DNA of 64,000 bases. Source: Motacilla alba alba (Eukaryota > Chordata > Aves > Passeriformes > Motacillidae). The stretch covers positions 2,275,501 to 2,339,500 of the forward strand of contig NC_052028.1 in assembly GCF_015832195.1 (NCBI RefSeq), written 5' to 3'. Under the pieces are notes generated by a model, which saw only the letters and a list, made by a program, of their open reading frames with translations, was not told the DNA's origin and did no database searches. Shown here one piece after another: positions 10,256 through 20,540 of this stretch (the first letter of the stretch is position 1; every line of letters starts with the position of its first letter). The translations under genes and the position numbers were made by a program.

Positions 10256-10856
10256 TGTCGGAACCCAGGACATTCTTCTGACTGCTCAGGATGGCCCGAG
10301 CCCCTTCCAGGGGCCTCTGAGACCCTGCATGAAGCCGAAGCCAGCTGTGACTTAGATTTTGGCCCATGGAACAAATGAGTAACTTTGTATGAGGAATTAC
10401 AAGTCACAAAAGTTTAAGTCGCATAATAATTGTTGTCTTAGAGCAAAAAGTAGAATTTTGGGGATTCTTAGAATGGAGGTTTGGGGTCCCAAGATGGAGG
10501 GATTTGGGCGTGCCCTGTCCTTCTTCTTTCTTCTTTCTAACCTCAGTGATGTGGGTGCTGTTGGCACTTTTAGATTGGTTCTCAGTAGAAACTGACTAAC
10601 ACAGGTGATAGGTATTGGAACATCAGTACAAACATAGTACCCGTAGTTTTCAGTATAAAAGACAACAGCAGCCCGGGAGGTGTGCAGTGTGCCTCTGGCT
10701 GACCTGCTGAACAGATCTCGGTGGGCCAGAGAAAGAATGTAAGAGATGAGAAATAATAAACCACCTTGAGAACTAGAGTCGAAGAGTTGTGACTCCTTCT
10801 TTGACAGCTGGGCTGGGAAAAAAGACTTTCAAACGCATCTCGGGGTCATCCTGATA
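10256..10856 (+). mobile_element. Solo LTR-like element, 601 bp, plus orientation (P2-P3 spacer)
   Basis: Starts TGTCGGAACCC. It has a TATAAAA box at 10654-10660 and AATAAA at 10755-10760 in the expected order, and ends near CATCCTGATA. Four more 601-bp copies sit at the equivalent spot in other spacers. No clean target duplication was found, so the ends are approximate. Its promoter would fire antisense to the genes. About 230 bp of spacer follows before the P3 poly(A) signal. Confidence 0.62.
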
Positions 10857-11085
10857 GGGGAGACTCCCAGAAGGGGATGAGCGATAGTGACGGCACAGGC
10901 ATGCCAATGAACACTCTCCTGGCTGCATCACCCCACTCAGGAACTGTGCCCACACAACATTGCTTCAGACAAGGGACACAGTGAGAAAGTAAGCTGCACA
11001 ATTTCGAAAAGTCTTGAGAGGGCTTTCCCAGAAGGAATGTATCTACAAAGAATTCTGTCTCCACACAAGGACTCAGGGTGTTCGC

Positions 11086-12351
11086 TTTATTTCAGTCTAA
11101 CACATATTTTCAGTTTCTCCTCCCAGAGTTATTCCAATTTACAACATTAAACTGTATCACTCCAGCACATCACACTGTGAGGGAGGCTTTCTGAGTATTT
11201 CATGCATCACAGACATCACTTAAACAGCCAGTTATTCTAGGTGGGGTGGCAGTCCTTCTCTAGAGGAACACGCTCAGTACAGTGCTCAGTACATTTCAGA
11301 GGAGAAAGGCAAACATGGGAATGCAACAGCTCTGACACAAACACAGAAAATCATGTGGGGACAGCTTTCCAGGACCATCAAGGAGCCTTGGTATTCAGGA
11401 ACAACAAGGAAAAGACCAAACTCAAAGTCTTTTGTTCTAAAGTTCTTCTTGACTGCACCTTCCAATAATTGGGTTTTAGTATTTGTGGACTTTTTCCTTC
11501 CATGCATTCAATAACAATGGACATGTTTCTACAGGTCTGTTGAGTTACAGTCTATGCTAACATTGTTTGTGCTGCTGTATTTCCAAGGCAATCCTGAGGT
11601 GACAGAACACCCAAGCCCTTCTTGTAGAGCAAAAGAAGATTTTGTTGTGCCTTTTGCAGCTGTGCTGTGAGCTAGATAAGGAAGATGGGACTGCTGTGGC
11701 TAAAGGGTCCATATCACCTCCTTCCCAGCCGGGCTGGAGCTGCCTCTGTTGCAATGGCTGGGTGGGAGCAACTCCCTGGTTCACCAGGCAGCACTACTGA
11801 AGCACCGGCAGATCTTCAATGTCTGCATGGAAAAATATGGTGACAAGAGAGCAAAGCACACAGAGCCCACACCTCAGAAAGAGATCCAGAACCAGTGAAG
11901 AAAAGGCCTAATGCTCACATGATATTGTGACTCAGTACTCAAAAGGTTCCTGGTTTTCCAGAGCTGGGAAGATCTTTTTTTCCATTTCAGTGAGGATATG
12001 ATTCATTAGGCCAGCAGTGATACAGCCTTAAAGATCAGAACAAAAAGATCCTCTGGCTTGTCACACAGCAAGAGAAAGCAGACCATAGGTTGAGGGCTAA
12101 ACACACACATAAAGCCTGTTAGAAAAGGCAGAAGCAAAGGTGAAGAAACCCATTAAAAGCTAAGTAAGAAAACCTTGGCTTCTTTTATATCCTTCCCTGC
12201 TTTTTGGACTGGCAGACATTTATTTTGAAGAGAATTTTGGGAAGTCAGTTAAACCAATTGAAAATTTCTATAGACGACCCATTACCACATGCTGCAGCCT
12301 GGATCTCCTCCTCCCAAGAGCCAAGAAGCCTCTGTCTGTGCAGACCCTGGG
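11086..12351 (-). other. P3 3' flank / probable 3' UTR with poly(A) signal
   Basis: AATAAA on the minus strand at 11086-11091, 1261 bp past the P3 stop. Nothing else coding is visible. Confidence 0.55.
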
Positions 12352-14793
12352 CTAGTTGAAGGAAAGAGCGTTGAACTGTCCTGCAGAGAGAGCCCCAGCA
12401 CTGTCTGGGGCCATGTCCTCGGTGCTGACAGGGACACCGGGGAAATCCTGCTCCTCACACGGGCCCTGGCCCACGGCGCAGCGCTGCGGGGGCAGGCTGG
12501 GCAGGATGGGCTTGAGGAATTTGAACTCGCTGTTGCCCGAGCCCGTTGTGAGGCTGAGCTCGTAGCAGTAGGCGCGGGGCAGGGTCCCTGCAGCGGCTGC
12601 ATCGGCCAGGCCACTCTGCAAGGTGTCGGCAGCATAAAGCACGTGGCCAGCCTTCAGCTCCTTGCTCCTGCACGCCTTGCGAGCCACCAAGACTGCGGTG
12701 GAGATGAGGAAGAGCAGGGAGACAAAGACCAAGGCAAGGATTAAATAGGCGGTCAGGGAGCCGCCCTGATCCTCGCTGGCCGGGCTGCTGTGCGGCAGGC
12801 GCACGTCCGACAAGTCCTTGAGCAGGAGAGCGCTCAGAGCTGCCGTGGCCGACAGCGGGGGCTTGCCGTTGTCCCTGACCAGCACAACGAGCTGCTGCCT
12901 CACGCTGTCCCTCTCCGTCACCGGCCTCCTCAGACGCACCTCCCCGCTCTGGGCGCCCACGGAAAACAGCCCCGGCTCGGTGGCCCTCAGCAGGTGGTAC
13001 GAGAGCCAGGAGTTCTGGCCCGAGTCGGCATCGACGGCCACCACTTTGCTGACGAGGTAGCCCGCCTCAGCCGACACGGGCACCAGCTCACTGGAGGCTG
13101 GGCCGCTCTCCTGCGCTGGGTAGAGCACCAGCGGGGCGTTGTCGTTCTCGTCCAGCACCACAAGGCGGACGGTGACGTTGGCTCTGAGCGGAGGAGAGCC
13201 CGCGTCAGAGGCACTGACCGTCACCTCGGTCTGCCGCAGGCGCTCGTAGTCCAGGGGCCGCAGCACAAACACGTGTCCCTTCTCCGAGTTCACAGAGATG
13301 CAGGAGCACGAGGGCCGCTCTGCACCTGCCTCTGGTGCCAGGGAATAGGTCACCTTGGCGTTGAGCCCCACGTCGGCGTCTGCAGCGCTCACGGCTCCAA
13401 CAAACGCCGTGGGCACGTTGTTCTCACGCACGTACATGGTGTAGGAGGTCTGGTTGAAGACGGGCGCGTTGTCATTGACATCCGAGATGTCCACGGTGAA
13501 GGTCTGCGTGCTTGTGAGAGGAGGCGAGCCCGCATCCGCTGCCGTGACACTGAGGACGTACCGAGGCGTCTCCTCGCGGTCCAGCGCGCTCACCGTCACC
13601 AGCTCATAGTAATTCTTATAGGCTGGCCGCAGCGAGAAGAAGAGCTGATCCTCCAGGGCACACGAGATCTTCCCGTTGGCACCGGAATCCCGGTCCCTGA
13701 CCGTAAACAGGGCAACCACCGTGCCGGGCTCTGTGTTCTCGGGGAGGGGACTGCTGAACGAGCTGACCACCACCTCTGGGGCATTGTCATTCACATCCAC
13801 CACCTCCACCAGCACCTTGCAGATTGCTGAGAGCCCCCCACCATCTCTGGCCCTCACAATCAGCTCATGAATTTCTGCCACCTCGAAGTCCAGAGGTTTT
13901 GTGAGTTTAATTTCCCCAGTAATGGCATCAATCACAAATGCTGAATCACTCTGGCCAACCACTTCATTAATTTCATAGGAGATGTCCCCATTAACTCCTG
14001 CATCTGGATCAGTTGCCAGCACAGTCAGAACCACAGAGCCCTCTGGCATGTTCTCCAGAACCTTCCCAGTATAACGACCTTGTGAGAATTTTGGAGCATT
14101 GTCATTTGCATCTAGAATGGTAATAGAGATCTCGATGGTCCCACTCCTGGGAGGCGATCCACCGTCCACAGCAATAACACTGAAACCCATCTCAGCCTGC
14201 TCCTCTCTGTCTAGTGACCTCTCCAAGACAAGTTCAAGATGTTTGTCACCACTAGACTGACTTCCATAGGAGACACTGAAATACTCGTTCTCTGGAGAGA
14301 TGCTGTACTCCTGGACTGTGTTATTGCCAATATCGAGGTCCCGAGCAACCTCCAGAGGGAAACGTGAACCTGGCTCGCTCGTTTCAGGGATCCTAAAACT
14401 GACACGATCTTCTCGGAAAACAGGCGAATGATCATTGATGTCCTGCAGAGTCACCTCGACCCGAAAGAACTGCAGGGGGTTGTCGAGCAGCAGCTCGAAG
14501 GGGAGCATGCAGGTGGCGGACTGGGCGCACAGCTGCTCGCGGTCCAGCCTCCCCGCCACGACGAGGCGGCCGGAGGCGCGCTCTAAGGCGAAATGCTGCC
14601 GGCCGTCCTCCGAGAGCAGGCGGGCGCGGCGAGCCGAGAGCTGCGCCGGCGTCAGCCGCGCGTCCTCCGCCAGCTTGCCCACCAGGGAGCCGCTCGGCGC
14701 CTCCTCGGCTACGGAGTAGCGGATGGGCTCGGCGCGAGCGAGCGGCAGCGACACGAAAGCACAGAGACAAAGCACTTGCCTTGCGAGCGCCAT
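12352..14793 (-). CDS. P3: beta-type clustered protocadherin (PCDHB-like), complete
   Basis: 813 residues, intact, with the start at the signal-peptide ATG. The cassette is mosaic: EC2 opens with FREDRVSFRIPETSEPGS, the version of P7/P8/P10, and ends with [17 protein letters not shown], the version of P6. EC2 has GNNTVQ, which creates an N-glycosylation sequon shared only with P8 and P10. EC3 carries the private stretch [20 protein letters not shown] and DFEVAEIHE. In the tail the usual PREEQ is PCEEQ, giving an extra cysteine. Its 5' spacer (to P4) is the only one with neither LTR nor ghost. Confidence 0.95.
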   Translation of the reverse strand: MALARQVLCLCAFVSLPLARAEPIRYSVAEEAPSGSLVGKLAEDARLTPAQLSARRARLLSEDGRQHFALERASGRLVVAGRLDREQLCAQSATCMLPFELLLDNPLQFFRVEVTLQDINDHSPVFREDRVSFRIPETSEPGSRFPLEVARDLDIGNNTVQEYSISPENEYFSVSYGSQSSGDKHLELVLERSLDREEQAEMGFSVIAVDGGSPPRSGTIEISITILDANDNAPKFSQGRYTGKVLENMPEGSVVLTVLATDPDAGVNGDISYEINEVVGQSDSAFVIDAITGEIKLTKPLDFEVAEIHELIVRARDGGGLSAICKVLVEVVDVNDNAPEVVVSSFSSPLPENTEPGTVVALFTVRDRDSGANGKISCALEDQLFFSLRPAYKNYYELVTVSALDREETPRYVLSVTAADAGSPPLTSTQTFTVDISDVNDNAPVFNQTSYTMYVRENNVPTAFVGAVSAADADVGLNAKVTYSLAPEAGAERPSCSCISVNSEKGHVFVLRPLDYERLRQTEVTVSASDAGSPPLRANVTVRLVVLDENDNAPLVLYPAQESGPASSELVPVSAEAGYLVSKVVAVDADSGQNSWLSYHLLRATEPGLFSVGAQSGEVRLRRPVTERDSVRQQLVVLVRDNGKPPLSATAALSALLLKDLSDVRLPHSSPASEDQGGSLTAYLILALVFVSLLFLISTAVLVARKACRSKELKAGHVLYAADTLQSGLADAAAAGTLPRAYCYELSLTTGSGNSEFKFLKPILPSLPPQRCAVGQGPCEEQDFPGVPVSTEDMAPDSAGALSAGQFNALSFN

Positions 14794-15570
14794 GGCGCGG
14801 CGGCGGCGGCGGCGGCGGCGGCCGGGGTCGGTGTCGGTGTCGGTGTGGCGGGTGTGCCGGGCGATTCGCCGCGGAAAGCGGCCAAGTGCGGGGCGGGCGC
14901 CTTCCCTCGCTGTCGGAGCTTCCGGCCGGCGGCCGTAACGCAGCCGGGGTGTCCCGGCAGCGGCTGACACGGGGCAGCGCTCGCTGCCGCAGCCGCTGCC
15001 ACCTCCGCCCGGCTGCGCGGAGCTCTTCTAAGCTGAGATGAGCTAGGCTGAGCTGAGCTGAGCTGGGCTGAGCTGGGCTGAGCTGCGCCGAGCCTGTCTG
15101 TCTGTCAGTGTGCGCTGCGCCGAGCCTGTCTGTCTGTCAGTCTGCGCTGGGCTGAGCCTGTCTGTCGGGTCAGTCTGCGCTGCGCCGAGCCTGTCTGTCT
15201 GTCAGTGTGCGCTGCGCCGAGCCTGTCTGTCTGTCAGTCTGCGCTGGGCCGAGCCTGTGTGTCTGTCAGTCTGCGCTGCGCCGAGCCTGTCTGTCTGTCA
15301 GTCTGCGCTGCGCCGAGCCTGTCTGTCTGTCTGGCTGCGCTGGGCTCAGCTCGCTCGGGCTGCGCCGCTCCGGGCTCGGCCGCCTCCGCTGCCGCAGCCG
15401 CTCGGCGCCGCCTTGGCCGAGGGCACCACCCAGCGGTGCGCGCTGGGACTGCAGCCGCCGCCGCCCGCAGCCCGCGCTGCCGCTCGGCCCGGCCCGCGAT
15501 CCCGAACGCACCGAGACAGCCGGGGCACGAACGGAACGCGGCGGCAACCAGGGCAGCCTGAGGCCGAGGC
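14794..15570 (-). promoter_or_regulatory. P3 5' UTR, CTCF/CSE-like site and CpG-rich promoter block
   Basis: Long GCC tract, two perfect hexamer units, CTCF-like core at 14996-15004 (203 bp from the ATG) and the longest minisatellite of the array. From 15571 to 15833 there is short unique spacer with no feature recognised. Confidence 0.6.
15090..15345. repeat. 32-bp minisatellite upstream of P3 (8 units)
   Basis: Unit starts at 15090, 15122, 15154, 15187, 15219, 15251, 15283 and 15315. The third unit is 33 bp long, with an extra base around TGTCGGGTCAG. Just upstream, 15042-15085 is a degenerate GAGCTGGGCT run. Confidence 0.88.
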
Positions 15571-15833
15571 TCAGCCCACAACGACCAACCTACATTGCCC
15601 GGTAGGACAAACCTGACAGAGAGGTTTGGGAGGTGGTAAAAACACGGGTATGCCAATGAACACTCTCCCGTCTGCGTCTCCACTGTCAGGCAATGTACCC
15701 ACCCAGCGTGGCTTCTGTCAAGGGACAGTGTAAGAAAAAGCCTCGCAGACTTTTGAATAGCCTTGCAGAATTTTTCCAGGATAGAAAGTGTCTTAGGAAC
15801 TTCTGTTTTCACAAAATGAGTTAGTACATCCTC

Positions 15834-17124
15834 TTTATTTCAGTCCTACACATTTTTTTCACATATTAAACTCAGAGGTGCACCAGTTTATAATATTAAT
15901 GTCTATAACTTGGGCAGAATACAGCGTGAGGAAGTTTTTCTGAATATTCCATGCATCACAGACATTATTCAAACAACCAGTTATTCTAGAAAGGGTGGCA
16001 GTCCTCCTCTAAAGGAACAGGCTCAATACAGTGCTCAGTACATTTCAGTGGCTAAAAGGAGACTGGGCAAACATGGGAATGCAAATGCTCTAACAAAAAC
16101 ACAGGAAATCATCTGGGGACAGGTTTCTAGTCCCATCATGGAGCCTTGGGATTCAGGAGCAACAATGAATAGCGCGATCTCAACGTCTTTTTTTTAAAGT
16201 TCTTTTGGACTCCACTTTCCAATTATTGTCTTTTAGTATTTGTGGATTATTCCTTCAATCCATTCAATGACAATGAACATGTTTCTGTTACATGGTACAG
16301 CTCGGTTCAGTTCCAGTCCAGCCTAACACTGTTTGTGCTGCTGTATTTCCAAGGCAATCCTGAGGTGACAGAACACACAAGCCCTTCATGTAAGCTGAAG
16401 GAAGGTTTTGTTTTGCATTTTGTTGCGCTACTGTGAGCTAGATAAGGAAGACAAGACTGCTGCTGTCAAGGGGTCCAAACCCCCTCTTTCCCAGCTGCAC
16501 TGGCGCTGCCTGTGCTGCAGTGGCTGCGTGGGAGCAAATCCCTGCTTCACCAGGCAGCACCACTGATGCATCTGCAGATATTTATTGTCTGCATGGAAAC
16601 ACATAGAGACAAGAAAGCAAACCACACACCGCTCACATCTCATGAAGAGACATCCAGAATCCTGGGAAGAAAGGGCCTAGTGCTCCCATGACATTGTGAC
16701 TCAATGCTCACAATTTCCCTGCTTTCCTGTAACACAAAAAGGGCCTTTTTGCATTTCAGTGAGGATATGATTCGTTAGGGCAACATTGATACTGCCTTAA
16801 AGATCAGAATAAAAGGATCCACTGTCTTGTCAGACAGCAAGAAAAACAAGAGTATAGCTGTGACCAGTAAGCACACACATCAAGCGTGCCAGAAATGGCA
16901 GTAAGAGAGCTGAAACAAATTACTAAATAAGCGAAGAACCTTGCTCTCTGTACTCCCGTCTTTGTTCTTTGGAGTGCTAGACATTAATTCTGAAGAGAAT
17001 TTTCAATAATTTGGTGAAATGAATTTCAAATACAGGTATAAACTTGAGGAATCATTGCCACATGCTGCAGCCTGGATCCCGTCCTCCCATGGGCCAAGAA
17101 GCCTCTGTCTGTGCAGACCCTGGG
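15834..17124 (-). other. P4 3' flank / probable 3' UTR with poly(A) signal
   Basis: AATAAA on the minus strand at 15834-15839, 1286 bp past the P4 stop. No other gene seen. Confidence 0.5.
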
Positions 17125-19567
17125 CTAGTTGAAGGAAAGAGCGTTGAACTGTCCTGCAGAGAGAGCCCCAGCACTGTCTGGGGCCATGTCCTCGGTGCTG
17201 ACCGGGACACCGGGGAAATCCTGCTCCTCACGCGGGCCCTGGCCCACGGCGCAGCGCTGCGGGGGCAGGCTGGGCAGGATGGGCTTGAGGAATTTGAACT
17301 CGCTGTTGCCCGAGCCCGTTGTGAGGCTGAGCTCGTAGCAGTAGGCGCGGGGCAGGGTCCCTGCAGCGGCTGCATCAGCCAGGCCACTCTGCAAGGTGTC
17401 GGCAGCATAAAGCACGTGGCCAGCCTTCAGCTCCTTGCTCCTGCACGCCTTGCGAGCCACCAAGACTGCGGTGGAGATGAGGAAGAGCAGGGAGACAAAG
17501 ACCAAGGCAAGGATTAAATAGGCGGTCAGGGAGCCGCCCTGATCCTCGCTGGCCGGGCTGCTGTGCGGCAGGCGCACGTCCGACAAGTCCTTGAGCAGGA
17601 GAGCGCTCAGAGCTGCCGTGGCCGACAGCGGGGGCTTGCCGTTGTCCCTGACCAGCACAACGAGCTGCTGCCTCACGCTGTCCCTCTCCGTCACCGGCCT
17701 CCTCAGACGCACCTCCCCGCTCTGGGCGCCCACGGAAAACAGCCCCGGCTCGGTGGCCCTCAGCAGGTGGTACAAGAGCCAGGAGTTCTGGCCCGAGTCG
17801 GCGTCGACGGCCACCACTTTGCTGACGAGGTAGCCCGCCTCAGCCGACACGGGCACCAGCTCACTGGAGGCTGGGCCGCTCTCCTGCGCTGGGTAGAGCA
17901 CCAGCGGGGCGTTGTCGTTCTCGTCCAGCACCACAAGGCGGACGGTGACGTTGGCTCTGAGCGGAGGAGAGCCCGCGTCAGAGGCACTGACCGTCACCTC
18001 GGTCTGCCGCAGGCGCTCGTAGTCCAGGGGCCGCAGCACAAACACGTGTCCCTTCTCCGAGTTCACAGAGATGCAGGAGCACGAGGGCCGCTCTGCGCCT
18101 GCCTCTGGTGCCAGGGAATAGGTCACCTTGGCGTTGAGCCCCACGTCGGCGTCTGCAGCACTCACGGCTCCAACAAACGCCGTGGGCACGTTGTTCTCAC
18201 GCACGTACATGGTGTAGGAGGTCTGGTTGAAGACGGGCGCGTTGTCATTGACATCCGAGATGTCCACGGTGAAGGTCTGCGTGCTTGTGAGAGGAGGCGA
18301 GCCCGCATCCGCTGCCGTGACACTGAGGACGTACCGAGGCGTCTCCTCGCGGTCCAGCGCGCTCACCGTCACCAGCTCATAGTAATTCTTATAGGCTGGC
18401 CGCAGCGAGAAGAAGAGCTGATCCTCCAGGGCACACGAGATCTTCCCGTTGGCACCGGAATCCCGGTCCCTGACCGTAAACAGGGCAACCACCGTGCCGG
18501 GCTCTGTGTTCTCGGGGAGGGGACTGCTGAACGAGCTGACCACCACCTCCGGGGCATTGTCATTCACATCCACCACCTCCACCAGCACCTTGCAGATTGC
18601 TGAGAGCCCCCCACCGTCTTTGGCCCTCACACGGAGTTCATGATGCTCTGCTGCCTCAAAGTCCAGAGGTTTTGTGAGTTTAATTTCCCCCATAATGGGA
18701 TCAATGACAAATGCTGAATCACTCTGTCCCACTGCCTGGCTGAGTTGATAGGAGATGTCCCCATTAACTCCTGCATCCGGATCAGTTGCCAGCACAGTCA
18801 GAACCACAGTGCCCTCTGGCATGTTCTCTAGAATCTTTCCTATGTACTCCTCCTGTGTGAATACTGGAGCATTGTCATTTACATCCAGAATGACAACATC
18901 AATTTCGGTGGTGCCACTCCTGGGAGGAGAGCCCCCATCTACTGCAATAACACTGAAACTCATCTCTGCCTGCTCCTCTCTGTCTAGTGGCTTTTCCAAA
19001 ACAAGTTCAAGATACTTCTTGCCTGTAATCCCAGCACCATAGGAGACACTAAAGAACTCGTTCTTGGGAGCAATACTGTACATCTGGACTGTGTTGCTAC
19101 CTATATCGAGGTCTTGAGCCTCCTCCAGAGGGAAACGAGACCCAGGATCAGTCTTTTCCGTGATGTCAAAAGTCACTCGTTCCTCGGGGAAGACGGGGAG
19201 AATGATCATTGATGTCCTGCAGAGTCACCTCGACCCGAAAGAACTGCAGGGGGTTGTCGAGCAGCAGCTCGAAGGGGAGCATGCAGGTGGCGGACTGGGC
19301 GCACAGCTGCTCGCGGTCCAGCCTCCCCGCCACGACGAGGCGGCCGGAGGCGCGCTCTAAGGCGAAATGCTGCCGGCCGTCCTCCGAGAGCAGGCGGGCG
19401 CGGCGAGCCGAGAGCTGCGCCGGCGTCAGCCGCGCGTCCTCCGCCAGCTTGCCCACCAGGGAGCCGCTCGGCGCCTCCTCGGCTACGGAGTAGCGGATGG
19501 GCTCGGCGCGAGCGAGCGGCAGCGACACGAAAGCACAGAGACAAAGCACTTGCCTTGCGAGCGCCAT
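17125..19567 (-). pseudogene. P4: protocadherin with a one-base frameshift at the EC1/EC2 boundary
   Basis: The span from signal-peptide ATG (19567) to stop is 2443 bp, one more than the 2442 bp of all complete copies. The extra base is in a G run at 19195-19198: four Gs where other copies have three before AGAATGATC. Translation runs correctly through DINDHSP, then leaves frame (RLPRGTSDF) and stops. The correct frame resumes as an intact 690-residue remainder (EC2 to C-terminus). Everything else is undamaged, so this is either a very recent lesion or a homopolymer sequencing or assembly error. The cassette is mosaic: [11 protein letters not shown] as in P5, then [18 protein letters not shown] as in P8/P10/P11. 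Confidence 0.85.
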
Positions 19568-19603
19568 GGCGCGGCGGCGGCGGCGGCGGCGGCGGCGGCC
19601 GGG

Positions 19604-19606
<3 letters not shown>

Positions 19607-19656
<50 letters not shown>

Positions 19657-19660
19657 AGTC
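19607..19660. repeat. Expanded GGTGTC hexanucleotide tract in the P4 5' UTR
   Basis: Eight perfect GGTGTC units plus GGAGTC. Other copies have one to five perfect units. Confidence 0.95.
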
Positions 19661-19872
19661 GCGGGTGTGCCGGGCGATTCCCCGCGGAAAGCGGCCAAGT
19701 GCGGGGCGGGCGCCTTCCCTCGCTGTCGGAGCTTCCGGCCGGCGGCCGTAACGCAGCCGGGGTGTCCCGGCAGCGGCTGACACGGGGCAGCGCTCGCTGC
19801 CGCAGCCGCTGCCACCTCCGCCCGGCTGCGCGGAGCTCTTCTAAGCTGAGATGAGCTGGGCTGGGCTGAGCC

Positions 19873-20050
19873 GAGCCTGTCTGTCAGTCTGCGCTGGGCC
19901 GAGCCTGTGTGTCTGTCAGTCTGCGCTGGGCCGAGCCTGTCTGTCTGTCAGTCTGCGCTGCGCTGAGCCTGTCTGTCTGTCAGTGTGCGCTGCGCCGAGC
20001 CTGTCTGTCTGTCAGTCTGCGCTGCGCCGAGCCTGTCTGTCTGTCTGGCT
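19873..20050. repeat. 32-bp minisatellite upstream of P4 (6 units)
   Basis: Unit starts at 19873, 19901, 19933, 19965, 19997 and 20029. The first unit is 28 bp. Confidence 0.87.
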
Positions 20051-20540
20051 GCGCTGGGCTCAGCTCGCTCGGGCTGCGCCGCTCCGGGCTCGGCCGCCTC
20101 CGCTGCCGCAGCCGCTCGGCGCCGCCTTGGCCGAGGGCACCACCCAGCGGTGCGCGCTGGGACTGCAGCCGCCGCCGCCCGCAGCCCGCGCTGCCGCTCG
20201 GCCCGGCCCGCGATCCCGAACGCACCGAGACAGCCGGGGCACGAACGGAACGCGGCGGCAACCAGGGCAGTCTGAAGAGCACTCTCAGACCAGGAGGACA
20301 AAGTCGCATCCCTCAGCAGGAGAAACCGCACAGGGATAGGGCGATGGTGACATCACGGGTATGACAATGAACACTCTCCCGGCTGCATCTCCACGCTCTG
20401 GCACTGTACCCACCCAACACTGCTTCAGTCAAGGGACACAGTGCGACAGTTACTCGCCGAATTTTGAAAAGTCTTGAGAGGGCTTTCTCGGAAAAAAAAA
20501 ACTGTCTAAAAGAATTCTGTCTCCACAAATGAACTAGCAT

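Larger units (their letters stand above)
19568..20270 (-). promoter_or_regulatory. P4 5' UTR, CTCF/CSE-like site and CpG-rich promoter block
   Basis: Carries the longest GCC tract and the longest hexamer tract of the array. They push the CTCF-like core (19809-19817) to 242 bp from the ATG, against 182-206 elsewhere. The GC-rich block ends near 20270. Confidence 0.6.

Noticed and set aside
10256..10856. Complete endogenous retrovirus
   Set aside because: Only single LTR-like blocks are present; no gag, pol or env frames lie between paired LTRs anywhere in the window.
15110..15616. Plus-strand frames of 130-190 codons rich in CLSV and ARPGP motifs
   Set aside because: They are the minisatellite and CpG block read in three rotating frames (32 is not divisible by 3); there is no protein-like composition.
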